NCBI GenBank assembly: GCA_020744425.1 | Contig: JAGMUV010000020.1 | Location: forward strand, 930,001 to 994,000 | From: Dactylonectria macrodidyma | Lineage: Eukaryota > Ascomycota > Sordariomycetes > Hypocreales > Nectriaceae | DNA: 64,000 nt | Direction: 5' to 3' | Shown: in pieces, positions 37,101 through 47,900 of the stretch | How positions within the stretch are numbered: the first letter of the stretch is position 1 | Layout of the letters: each line of letters starts with the position of its first letter | Notes under the pieces: generated by a model | Seen by the model: only the letters and a program-made list of their open reading frames with translations | Told to the model about the DNA's origin: nothing | Databases searched by the model: none | Program-made: the position numbers and the translations under genes

Positions 37101-39450
37101 TAGGGAGAAGATTAAGATATAGTATTCTAAATGCTAAGATCTGCCTTCTGTTTAGTAAGCATTTTCTAATACTGGGACCTAGTGAGAAGAACTAGGGTAG
37201 AGATAGATGCCTTTTTAAAGGCAGTCTTAAGCATTTTGACTTAACTATATAGAGAATAATAGAGACTAGTTACATATTGGTCTCAGAAACTGATAGATAC
37301 TGAGCAATACTAGAGCATTAGCTAGTAAGAACTTCTAGCTATTATTAAGAGCCTTGAGAACTGGAGTCACTACTTACTAAGACTCTCTAAGAAATTCCTC
37401 CTTTTAACAGATCATACAGCTCTTAAAGGAGTGATCAAAGCACTAGCTAAAGACCTAAGAGGCAGACTAGCTAGGTGGGTATATAGATTGGCACTCTTTG
37501 ACTTTGATATTGAATATAGACTGGGAAAGTATAATCTAGCTAATAGACTGTTCTGCAGACCTGACTATATAAAGGGGGAGATAGCATATAATGATATGCT
37601 CCTAACCTTAGCTAATAAGCTAAACTTTGTTAAAGAGCTTCTGCTAGATGTTTGCAGAATGATTAATAACCTCAAAGGGTAAATAAAGGTTATAAAAGTA
37701 TATATTTAAGTAGTATAAGCAAGCTTAAGAGGCCCTGTAAGTTAAGTTAAGTAGTAGGTACTCTTATCTTGCGATTAGAATTAGTATAATAAAACTGAGG
37801 AAGATTAGATGCGTATAGCGTTAATCTCTGTAGTTATAAGAGCTAGAATAGCGAGCCGAAAGACTAATAAATATATAGAGACTGCTTAGTGAGAGCTGGC
37901 TGCTTACAGAAGCTAGGAGGACTTGTCTGAAGCTGGGGTTATTGATCTAGAGTAATATATCCTACGTCCGATTATAAAGGAGCTTATAATAGGTGAAATA
38001 GCATTTTTATTATAACTATTAATAAAGTTGGAAGAATTAGTCTGAGGACTGTAGGCTAATGATCATTTCTACTAATAATAATTAGCGAGGGTTTAGTAAA
38101 TAGCTAGGAAGATAGGAACCTATTATTATGATGAAAACAGCACCTTATTCTATAAGGGCAGACTCGTCATTCCTATAGAAAAGACCTTAAGGATAGAAAT
38201 CCTTTAATGCTATTATAATGACCTAAGAGCTGAGCATATAGGAAAAGCCAAGACGCTAGAATTAATCAGTAGAAAATTCTATTAGAACTGAATTAGTAAG
38301 GATATCACAGATTATACTACTAGATACAAGAAATGCTATAGTGTCTTTACACCTAGATATAGGCTATACAGGAAGCTATAGCTATTACTAATACTAGCAA
38401 ATCCCTTTTAAGAAATTTTTATAGATTTCATTATAGAGTTACTAAATAGCGCCTAAGCAGATAGCAAGTAATATAATACTATCTTAGTCATAGTATACTA
38501 TATAATTAAGTATATAATCTTCATTCTATATAAAAAGATAATAATTACTATATAACTTATATAAGTATTATATAAATAAGTCGAATGTAAATTTAGTATA
38601 CTAGAAGGTATTATTAGTAATAGAGATAAGCTATTTATAAGTTAATTCTAGGCTGACCTAATAAAAGAACGGGCGACCCATTACTAACTATCTACTATAT
38701 ACTATCTGTAAATAGATAGGCAGACTAAAAGAATAAACTAATTACTTAAGAAATACCTTCATATCTTTATAGGAAATGCACTAGAGAGATGGGTAGTATA
38801 GCTAGTAGAAGCTGAGTTTATATATAATAATAGCTAGTATAGTATAATAAGAGTCTTTTTAATATAAGCACTATATGGCTACTATCTGAGAATAGTGAGC
38901 TATACTTTAGAATACCTAAAGATATAAGTGTAAGGTATTACTAAATGTGTGGAGAACATTTAGTAAGTATGTGCTAAAGCTTAAGAGAGTTAGGCTTAAG
39001 TAATAGAAGTATAAGTAAAAGCCTATAATAAGAGATATATTAAGTAAGAATACTATAAAGGATAAATCGTAGGATTATCTATATATAACTTCTGATTTAA
39101 GAATAAGAAACTAGTACTTAAGTATATTAAAGTTACTATTATAAAGCGGGTTAGAAAGTAAATATATTAAGTATACTTACTATAATAATACTATTAAATG
39201 CATAATATATTCTTTATAGCGCTCTTAGAATTATAGCTAGAAGCTCGCTAAAGGCATAGCGATTACTTAGCAGACCTCCTAGACCTAGAAGAAGAGGAAA
39301 ATGAGTGAGAAGTAGAAGAGATTGTCTTAGATAAGAAGACTAGAGAAGATACATTCTACTTAATTAAATGGGTAGGTTGGCTAGTAGAATATAATACTTA
39401 GGAACCGTCTTAGTATCTAGAAAATGCATAGAAAGCTATTTATTAATATT
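34196..39450 (+). pseudogene. Chromovirus gag-pol remnant
   Basis: Recognisable plus-strand pieces run in order. A gag zinc knuckle lies at 35449-35490 and reads YYNCDKRGYFASKC, with its first Cys and His changed to Tyr. Reverse transcriptase lies at 36381-36790 (SRAGALVLFVLKKDRGIRIC, then YLDN at 36750-36761 instead of YLDD). RNase H/connection lies at about 37400-37560 (LLLTDHTALKGVIKALAK, ARWVYRLALFDFDIEYRLGK). Integrase lies at about 38180-38990 (AEHIGKAKTLELISRKFY). The chromodomain lies at about 39304-39430 (FYLIKWVGWLVEYNT, then a stop at the expected Trp, EPS, YLENA). Stops replacing Gln or Trp and the YLDN change match RIP-type C:G-to-T:A mutation. It is not functional. Confidence 0.88.
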
Positions 39451-39671
39451 ATAAATAGAAGAAATATAGTTATAAGAAATAGGATAATAGATGATTAAAG
39501 ACATGCCAGAAGTGCACTAATAGCTTATTAAGCGGTTAATATTATTTAAAATAAATTAAGTATTTAATAGGGCTAATTAATACTTAAGCTAGAGTAACTA
39601 TAGACTAGAACTATAAACTAGAACTAGAGCTATAAAATTAGAAATAATACTTAGTTATGAGACTTCTTTGT

Positions 39672-40349
39672 CTAATGGCTGTAGTAAGGATGAGGAGTGT
39701 TGTTTGCGTTTGCTAAGGGCATGGCGGGCGAAGGGAGAGTAGTTACAACAGTAGCCTCAGCCTGGGCTATGACTGCCTCTGCCTTAATGCAAAGAGATGC
39801 TTCGCCTTTATTATTATGAACGAGGGGAGACTTAATAACAGGAGATGGCGAGCAGGCGCGGCGTGGTTGATAAAGAGTCGGCGGCTTGACGGCAGAGAGA
39901 GCGCTAGTAGCATTATAATGAACGGAAGGAGCGCTAGAAAATAAGACGGGTGCTTTAGGAGCAGGATTCTTATGATACTTCTCGATAGCTATTTTAATAT
40001 CATTATTAAAATCTTTAGGGTACTTAGTTAGAGATCCTTCGATAAGCATAGAGTGTATAAGCATCTCTTTAGTAACTATAAGGCGAGTGAGCGTAGAACG
40101 AAGGGCGATGGCCTGGGTAGGCTCGCGGCGGTAGAGAGGAGTAGTAGACTTAGAACGTTCGGATAGCTCCTCCTTAGAGACGTTAGATAATAGACCTAAT
40201 TGGACATACGTTAGTTTAGATGTATAGAAGTAGAGAAGAAATGTATAGTAAAATCGGTTTATAACTTTATGAGTTATGCAGAGTATAAAGCCTCTTAGTA
40301 TATTAAGGAGGGATAACTGCTGTCTATAGAGCGAGCATTCGTCAGGTTC
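39672..40349 (-). other. Antisense open reading frame of 225 codons inside the chromovirus
   Basis: On the minus strand the frame is open from 40349 to a stop at 39672; the first ATG is at 40064 (MLIHSMLIEGSLTKYPKDF). It contains CSLYRQQLSLLNILRGFI, LLSNVSKEELSERSKSTTPL, and a Pro/Ala/Ser-rich C-terminal tail. The same frame continues upstream past a TAA (40350-40352) with ILEDLSIYKGYYYYLVLYL. A longer ancestral protein is therefore likely. I do not recognise the family. It lies between the chromodomain and the 3' LTR and stays open where the plus-strand frames are full of stops. Confidence 0.5.
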
Positions 40350-41210
40350 TTAGCGAAAGTAAAGATATAGTACTAAGTAATAGTAGTAGCCTTTATAGAT
40401 CGATAGATCTTCTAGTATCTAAGATCATTAGGGGCGTTTATATTATCCTCGCCTTAATCGCACTAACCCTAGTAATAAAGGAAGTTCTAGTACTATTAAG
40501 TAGTAAGAATAAGTTTAGTAAGAATCTAGTAATATATTAGATATATAGTGAATACTTAATAAGAACTTAGAGAGACTTACTATACTATACTTCTGCTTTA
40601 CTGCCTTATAGACAGTATACTAAGAAGATAAAGAGCTATGTATATAAGTATAGTTAAAAGAATAGTATTTCTACTTTATATAATAAGAGTAAGGAACTTT
40701 ATCCTTCAGCATTCTTAAAAACTGGTTATCTAGAAACATATACTCAGCATCAGTTTAAGATTCGTATTATAATAAGACCTTCGCAGTAGCTGCGAAGAAT
40801 GATATTATAGTAGATATATAGCGAATAGACATAGAATGATCAGCAAGTAGGGAGAGTAAGGAGAAGAGAGAAGATAATAGAAGAGCATATATAAAGCGAG
40901 AAGAAAGGAATATAGTGAGAAGACAAGCATATAAAATTATATAAAGCTAAAGAAAGGAAAATAATAATTATAAGCAGTACGAAGAATGGAAATACTATAA
41001 ATTTAGACGAAGTAGGGCTGCATAGCTAGTGAATACTAGCCGAACGCTTAGACTAATAATAAACACTGGACTTACAATTCCCATTATTTACGCTCTATAG
41101 CATATAGCGAATACGCGCTAAACGCATGGATAAATAATGACCTCATCACCTGGACGATAGAGGCATAGGAATCACGCCTTAGGATGAGGCTTGAGAGAGA
41201 GGGAGATAAT

Positions 41211-41385
41211 TGTAAGAGTTAGGGCCGATGGAGCTGTGGTCTTATTAGATAAGAGGCTACGTGATATAGGCTAGACTAGCTCTTCGGCAAGGGCTAGCTG
41301 AGCACTCGCTAAGTGAACGCTTATACACTACCCTATACCTACCTTTAGATCTCTTGTGTGACACTTTGACAGACCAACCCTTACA
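41211..41385 (+). repeat. 3' LTR of chromovirus
   Basis: 175 bp aligned without net length change to the 5' LTR; ends TG..CA are intact here. Followed by the second cgtac. Confidence 0.92.
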
Positions 41386-41390
41386 CGTAC
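41386..41390. repeat. Right target-site duplication (cgtac) of the LTR element
   Basis: Identical to 34016-34020. Together they mark a clean retrotransposon insertion. Confidence 0.9.
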
Positions 41391-42271
41391 TTATTAAGGA
41401 TTAGAAGATAATAGTGACTGGTTAATCGATTCTTTGTATAATAGTTAAAGTGCTTAAGCTACTTAAGACCTATTTTATTATTAGTCTAGCTATTTAGAGT
41501 TATTATAATAGCTTAATCGCCCGGGAGGTTGCTTTCCTAGTACTAGCTAGCGAGGTGATATTGGCCCGTAGCTACGATAAACGGCTGGATTGCCCAGCCT
41601 TCTGCATTAATCGCCTGAATGACTGTAATCCATTCCCGGTTTCTAGGCTAGACTGATTTCAGGTTTCTATGCCTATCTACACCTATAATGACCATTCTAC
41701 TTACAATTATGCCTATCATAAAGCCAGTCTTATTAAAGTTATAGATATCAGCTAGGTTAATACTATATTTTGCGATTATATTCTCTATAAGCCTAAACCA
41801 GTTACGAATAATAGTCAGATCTTTGCATTTAGCTCTTTAATAGTTATATTTATGAAAAAAACGCATCTTAAGCTCTTAGTATTACCTAACGAAGTTAGAA
41901 GCCTAGCACTTGCTAACAGGTAATGCATTGCAGTTAGCGAGCAGTCGGTTAGCCATTTCTTTAATACTACGCAGTCATGGGGGGAATCCTCGCGAATTCA
42001 GGTCGAGGATGAACTGAATAATGATCTGCTCCTCTAGATCGGATAGCTTGCGCGATTTGGGGATCTAATCGCGTCTGGATTGAATGCCCTTCTGCCAGTG
42101 CTATAGCAGCATATAGCTAACTTTATAGATCTCTGCAGCGCGTCGGAGCTTTAATTTCGGGTCATTTTGAAGGGCCTGAAGCGTAAGAAGGATTCTACCC
42201 TTAATATTAGGGTTAGACATATTTCGTGGTTGAGAATTAATTGATTAAATGGAGAAGATGTAGGTTAAGGG

Positions 42272-42318
42272 ATTTTTATTACGCAAGCTTGTTTGTTACG
42301 CAAGCTTATCATGTACGT
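42272..42318. repeat. Right terminal inverted repeat of pogo-type element
   Basis: Complement of 33089-33135 with three transitions; the outer flank is TA at 42319-42320. Confidence 0.9.
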
Positions 42319-42602
42319 TATCTAATAATCTTTTAGTAAGAAATAGCAAAATGGACTTGCGCGCAGGCAAAGACTTTTGAAATGGTCCTCTGTAAGCGCC
42401 GACAGAAACGGGCCCCAATTGTCACCGACCAATTATATAGGAGAGTGTCATTAGCATGCACGTGAATTACTGCGGCATATTTATTGTTGGTCAGAATCGG
42501 CTGCAACTCAGCCGCAAGACCCCTCATGACCTTCCGACCCGACTAAGTCAGCGCTACTTTCTCACAACTCGGCCCGCCATCCTTCATACATGACTTGAAA
42601 AG

Positions 42603-44399
42603 ATGTCCGGCTTTGAGGTGGCGGGCATTGTCCTTGGGAGCATACCACTCGTTATCTCAGGGCTGGAGCATTACATCAATGGCCTTGGTATGCTGCAGAA
42701 CTTCCGATCCTACAAGCGAGTACTCAAGAGTCTAATTCTCGCACTCCAAACTGAGCATGTCAGCATACAGAATATTTGCGAGAAACTTCTGGTTGGCATT
42801 GCGCCACAAACGCGCATTGAGGAAATGATTGACGACCCATTTGGAGACCTTTGGAGGGAAGAGGAAATCTTGAGCAAGCTGCGCCTGAGACTCTGGAGGT
42901 CCTTCAAGATCTTTGACGAAAGAATACGTGATATGAAGGAGGCAATTGAAGAGTTGAGGTCGAATTTGAATATTGACCCAGGTGGCAAGCTGGATTTGAG
43001 TCCTAGGCTTGATTACTCTTATGTGGAAGGGGAACTGACGGGTCTACAGGCTGAATGGACTGAGAGCATGCCAGTCAAGAAGCAGATTAAGCGTGCCTTA
43101 TTCGTTCTCCAAAAATCGAACCATGAGGAAATTTTGACGAGAATCCGTGATGGAGTTTCAGCCCTTCAACGAGTGGCCATACAAGATACCGAACTTGAGT
43201 TAGACAGAAAGTCTCGCTCGCAAGGAAGACTGAACAAGCTGATCAATGAAATATCGAGCAGTATTTATCATGCATTGAAGTCGACGTTGACCTGCAAGTG
43301 TTCAAGCCTTCATGATGTCGGCTTGAGACTAGCTCCTCCATCACGAACCATCACTCCAGCAGACGAAGATGATGAGATCATCAAAGAGCTACAATTTCGC
43401 ATCGCGATCTCTCAAATGGAATCGACAAAGCCTTCCTCAAGGCAGTGGAACGAACTTCGTTTCCAAATAAGCGAGGATCAAGCGAATGAACAAACAACAC
43501 AGCTTTCCTTAAAGGAAACGTCTTCAGCAAAAAAGAGCGTCAGATTCCTCACGGTATCGTCAGCTACCAGTACGGCAATCGGAAGTCATCCAACGCAGAC
43601 ATCGGTAATGCTCCAGTCCGCAATATCGAGTCTCTCTCTGAGTACGGACCAGTCAAACACAGGCCCTACCCAGCCACGACAGATCAAAGACCTGTGTGAA
43701 GCAATGCGAGGGATGGAGAAACAGAAGTGCGGAGAGCAATGTGGCCACATCCAAGATTGCATTACTCCAAAACACCACAACTATGGCGTCTATGTGCTCG
43801 AAAGCCCGGGCAGCGGTGAGGAGTGGACGTTGGTGCCATTGAAGGGCATTTTGCAAAACCCAAATCTGCTATATGGTGAAAGGCTGCGTTTGGCTTGGGT
43901 AATCGCATGCAGTGCTTTGCAAATGCATGGGACACCTTGGATCTCGAGTGTCCCGAAAAGCGACGGCATATATCTTGTTCAGAAATATGGAGCACCTCAG
44001 TACCGTAACGTCTTTATTCTGAAGCATTTTCCTGAACGAGGACATGGAACTTCGACCAGCCAATCGACGAAACCTTCTGCAAACCCATTTCTGCTGTCGC
44101 TTGGGATTTTGCTCATCGAGCTCATCCTAGGCCAGTCAATAGAAAACCTTCAAGCAACTCGAGTCCCTGAAACTGGGAGTGGAATCCCCCAACACGTCTT
44201 AGATTACGAGGTTGCGAACAGCCTTTTGGGACGAGTCATGATGGCTGCGGGTTCGAGGTATTGCAGTGCTGTAGAACGATGCCTCAGATGCGATATCCCG
44301 GGAGAGTCGGCATTTGGGCAATATGGAATACACGGCGAGACTTTTGCAGGAATCGTTGGTCCATTGGAACACGATTTGTATCAGACAGGATGGAAGTGA
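42603..44399 (+). CDS. DUF7580-type protein with HeLo-like N-terminus
   Basis: An intact single-exon protein of 598 residues. The N-terminus MSGFEVAGIVLGSIPLVISG followed by a helical bundle rich in Leu, Glu and Arg (residues ~20-240) resembles the HeLo-like/SesA-type N-termini of fungal allorecognition proteins. A low-complexity Ser/Thr linker follows (residues ~300-360). The C-terminal half (IKDLCEAMRGMEKQKCGEQ, YGERLRLAWVIACSALQMHGTPW, FLLSLGILLIELILGQSIENL) matches the DUF7580 module, a degenerate kinase-like region without HRD or DFG motifs. It starts 285 bp from the RIP-damaged transposon yet is free of stops. A signalling or incompatibility role is inference from the family. Confidence 0.8.
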   Translation: MSGFEVAGIVLGSIPLVISGLEHYINGLGMLQNFRSYKRVLKSLILALQTEHVSIQNICEKLLVGIAPQTRIEEMIDDPFGDLWREEEILSKLRLRLWRSFKIFDERIRDMKEAIEELRSNLNIDPGGKLDLSPRLDYSYVEGELTGLQAEWTESMPVKKQIKRALFVLQKSNHEEILTRIRDGVSALQRVAIQDTELELDRKSRSQGRLNKLINEISSSIYHALKSTLTCKCSSLHDVGLRLAPPSRTITPADEDDEIIKELQFRIAISQMESTKPSSRQWNELRFQISEDQANEQTTQLSLKETSSAKKSVRFLTVSSATSTAIGSHPTQTSVMLQSAISSLSLSTDQSNTGPTQPRQIKDLCEAMRGMEKQKCGEQCGHIQDCITPKHHNYGVYVLESPGSGEEWTLVPLKGILQNPNLLYGERLRLAWVIACSALQMHGTPWISSVPKSDGIYLVQKYGAPQYRNVFILKHFPERGHGTSTSQSTKPSANPFLLSLGILLIELILGQSIENLQATRVPETGSGIPQHVLDYEVANSLLGRVMMAAGSRYCSAVERCLRCDIPGESAFGQYGIHGETFAGIVGPLEHDLYQTGWK

Positions 44400-44964
44400 T
44401 TGGACAGCTTTTTTTTTTTGACTGTTTAACCTCTGGCCCCCCTCCGAGTGTGTGCTGCCAAGGACCATAACCTCAGTAAGGAAGGTGTATAAGGTACATA
44501 AAATGAGGCGGAGCCATCAGTAATGTGAGGTGATAAGGTCCCTACTCTAAGCTACTTATGTAAAAAGGCTTTTCCCTTTCATCTATTAATACTCTGTGGT
44601 TTCTCAAGTAAAATACATGTAATGAAAAATTAGCTGCGATTGCATATCGTGCCTAGCATGCTCTTGCATCAATTCAGGAGCGCTACATGCCAAGTCGCAG
44701 CGTTCCATGTCAGGCTGAACGCATGAATACCTCAGGCAGAGAATTAGGCTGATTCCCCGCCAGCCTCAACTGCGCCCTCCTCGTTTCTACTTTGAACGAC
44801 AATCGCTCATTGCGTGCCGAGCTCAAAAGCAAAGCGCATAACGAAATAGACCGAAGCCCCGAGGCACGCTGTCTATAGCTGTCAATCGTTAGCTCGCCCT
44901 CGAAGCGATCGAGTCCACCCTCTCCCCACCGAATGCCCCGCTCCAATACCCCCGGCCCAGTGCC
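44400..44964. other. Intergenic; promoter of the kinase-RING gene with an overlapping uORF
   Basis: No separate gene is seen. A 12-codon upstream ORF starts at 44933 and its TGA (44966-44968) overlaps the kinase ATG (44965-44967) in the sequence ATGA. Confidence 0.55.
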
Positions 44965-47900
44965 ATGACCCCATCAAGCCGCGACACGAAACGAAAGCCC
45001 GGCAGGCAGCTGCTATTATCGGACCTCGTTCGAGATTCGAAGATTGAGACTGAGTTCTTGGGGTCCTGCATCCAGCATGTATTCCACGAGGCGGGAGGGT
45101 CCGCCGACCAGCGGATTGTTCGAAGAGAGGAGCGCTGGGTAAGACACGAATATCTTGGCCAGGGCGCATACGGCACTGTATACTCAGAAAAGCGAGAGCA
45201 TTCAGGTGTCGAGGAGGTTCGCGCGGTGAAGGAGGTCAAGAAGTTTGTGGTTTTGGGACAAGAGCTGGACTATGCTCGGGAGCTCGAGGCAATCATGAAA
45301 TTTTCGCATCCCAAGGTTTATATTTCGGCTGGCACTCGATGCAACAGTATCTCGATCTAACTTTGGAGCAGTACAAACATTGTTTTGTGAGTTCGCAAGG
45401 CTGGTATGAGCATCAAGATTCTGTCTTCATCACGATGGAATTCCTCCCACTCGGCGATCTACAACGCCACCTCACACGGCCTTTGCCAGAACATCAAGCC
45501 AGACAAATCACCGAGCAGGTCCTCGAAGGGTTGCAATTCATGCATGACAATGGGTTCATCCACCGTGACCTGAAGCCTGCGGTAAGCTTCAACTGATGTT
45601 CTTTACGTGCTAGAAGACTGATTCGCTCTCAAGAACATCATGGTAGTCACGAAAACCCCCAAATGGTTCGTCAAAATCGCGGATTTCGGCATTAGCAAGA
45701 GACGCCATCATGATGTCACTACCCTGCTGACGATGCAGCGTGGTACGCTTGGGTTTGCAGCTCCTGAAGCTCTCGGTGCCATACCAGACAACGCCAGTCC
45801 GTTTTCGTTGGACATGTGGTCGCTCGGCGCAGTCACGTATCGGATACTCACGAAATCCACAGCGTTTCAGCATCTGCCCGACTTATTTAAATATGCAGAT
45901 GGGAGTCTAGAATTCCCAGGAAATCAATTGGAATCACACAATGTCTCGGAACAAGGGCGTGACTTTATTATCCAACTGATGCGACCACTTCCAGACGCCC
46001 GACTGTCCACTACGGCAGCTTCCCATCACCCGTGGATTACCACTCCTCTTGATGCCATCATTGGAGATACTTCGCATGAGTGAGTTGAAGCCTTTCCTCT
46101 GTGGATTCTTATGCTGAACACGCAGTACTCTCCCCACCGCCGTGCAAGGACCGTATGAATACACTAGTGTATCAACAGCGTCAAGGGCATGGACTAGTAT
46201 CAACGCGACGGAAGAGCCAGCAAATCAAATCTTGGACTCCAACTACCAGCCTCCATCCGCGTTAGACTGCTCGGATGAGTCCGATACCGATCGACTTCCA
46301 AAGTTGCCTGTCAACTCGACGCTTTTACTGGACGTGGTAGATAGACCCAACAATGACACGGTAACAGAAAAAGTAGCACAAGACATGGAAGAAGAAGAAG
46401 AAGAAGAAGAAGAAGAAGAAGAAGAAGAAGAAGAAGAACATACAGCAGTGCTGATTCCCCACAAATCGCGGCCTAGTTGCAGAGAGAAGATGCCCAATCA
46501 GAACGATGCTGAATCCCTCGCCGGTTACCAAACTCAACATGTCCCGACAGGCTCCAAATGGGATGATCCAAGTGACCAATCGGAATCAGAAAATGATATC
46601 TCCTCTGATCTCGACCCCACCAAATCTAGCCCAGATGCGGAGAATCTTTTGGCCTCCAACCCTCATACTATGATGCTAACTAACTGGCACAGTATTATCC
46701 CAAGAGATAGGCTAGCGTGAGTTCTCCGCGAGGTGTCTTTCCTCACGCCTCTAAATGCTGGCTGACTTGTCGTTAGCGTCAAAAAGGATTGGAAAACTGG
46801 CAGAGGATGCAGCAAGTGCGGCGATTACTATCGTCACCGGTCTGACGATGAGCCTATCGAACAACTGGCATGTGAGCACTTCATGTGCCATTCCTGTCTT
46901 CTGCAGTGCCTGGCACTATCGCTTCTCTCGCCACAATACATGCCGCCTCGGTGCTGCGCCAGTTCCGATGGCGAGATCAAGAGGGAATATTGGGGCAAAC
47001 TCATTGACCCTCGCATCAATGCTGCTTGGACCGTGCTGTGGTGGAAAAAGTGCTTCGGCTCTTGGATTTGCCGACATGGACACTTACCAGAGTCTGGATC
47101 ACTCATGGTTGCCAAAGGAACGACACTCTCGCCTCCGACATGGCGAGTAGTTGTCTACTGTTCCGGTTGTACCCGTAGGGTCTTCTTAAGTGGGCAAGGT
47201 ACAACCGAGACATATATGAACATTCAGCGAACACCATACTGTTTGCTCTGCTCTCGCGAGGTCATCGGTAAAATGTGCCAGGAATGTTCACTCAGCCTTG
47301 ATGTCTTGCCTTTCATCAAGAGCTTGCAAGAGAATGTTGTTCGCCCGGGTACGTGGTTTTCAACCGCAATCAGCCATGCTTGTGAAGCCATGACAAGAGA
47401 GGATGTGGAGCTACAAACCTTGGCGGATTTGAGGCATCAGCTTGCTCCCAAGCCATTTGAGTCTGATTACAAGTCCGAGCAAGATTCTGAGTCTGACCAC
47501 AAGTCTGAGCGAGATTCTGAGTCTGAATCATCCGACGATGCGCCTATAAACACCAGGGGACATATACCCGACGCAACCGAAGTTCACGAGACTGTCCTTC
47601 GCTTTGCGTCAGGCACGAACCCCAGCCTCAATACTCAACCTCCCCATCTGCGACCTCTTATGTCTGTGGGACGTGGGAACTTGTTCCAACAACGTACGAT
47701 CGACCAGCAAAGACCGAGGGAGAAAGTATCGTTTGCTTGCGAGGTCTGCCATGGTCTCAATGAGACCTTTATGCATGAGGAGCTTGTCCCGCTTGGGGTC
47801 TGTCACTGGTGAGTAAACCCGACCATTCCCGATACCGCGCTGTTATTGATCCAGAAAATAGCATTCACTGCGGGTGTCTGAACCATGTTCAACCGCTCAG

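Larger units (their letters stand above)
34021..41385 (+). mobile_element. Ty3/gypsy chromovirus LTR retrotransposon (degenerate)
   Basis: A 7,365-bp element with two 175-bp LTRs and a perfect 5-bp target duplication, inserted inside the transposase of a pogo-type transposon. Internal order on the plus strand is gag with zinc knuckle, reverse transcriptase, RNase H, integrase and chromodomain, the chromovirus order. All frames are dense with TAA/TAG. A 1.8-kb non-pol segment between chromodomain and 3' LTR carries an antisense ORF. Confidence 0.92.
33195..42220 (-). pseudogene. Pogo/Fot1-type transposase, interrupted and RIP-damaged
   Basis: The start is ATG at 42220 (MSNPNIKGRILLTLQALQ), followed by an HTH region (KLKLRRAAEIYKVSY, SRKLSDLEEQIIIQFILDL). 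The end is at 33195 after RKAGYNVRTCQAVIKT and a short Asp/Ser tail. With the chromovirus and one target copy removed, the coding interval is 830 + 826 = 1,656 bp, exactly 552 codons including the stop, so no net indel has occurred. Many in-frame stops exist, for example after SYMLL and QSRRD. The DDE-domain segment reads YNFNKTGFMIG (41729-41734 encodes NK), where DE is expected, so the first catalytic Asp is lost by G-to-A type change. It cannot be active. Confidence 0.85.
33089..42318 (-). mobile_element. Pogo/Fot1-type DNA transposon, split by a retrotransposon
   Basis: The element is bounded by 47-bp terminal inverted repeats (33089-33135 and 42272-42318) differing only by three transitions. 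TA dinucleotides lie immediately outside (33087-33088 and 42319-42320), the target duplication of the Tc1/mariner/pogo superfamily. Removing the nested retrotransposon and one 5-bp target copy leaves about 1.86 kb, the normal size of Fot1-like elements. The transposase is on the minus strand. The sequence is heavily AT-biased with many TAA/TAG codons, as expected from RIP. Confidence 0.9.

Noticed and set aside
33089..42318. A CRISPR-like or tandem-repeat array in the AT-rich block
   Set aside because: The repeated sequences are two LTRs and two TIRs at element ends, fully explained by the nested transposons.
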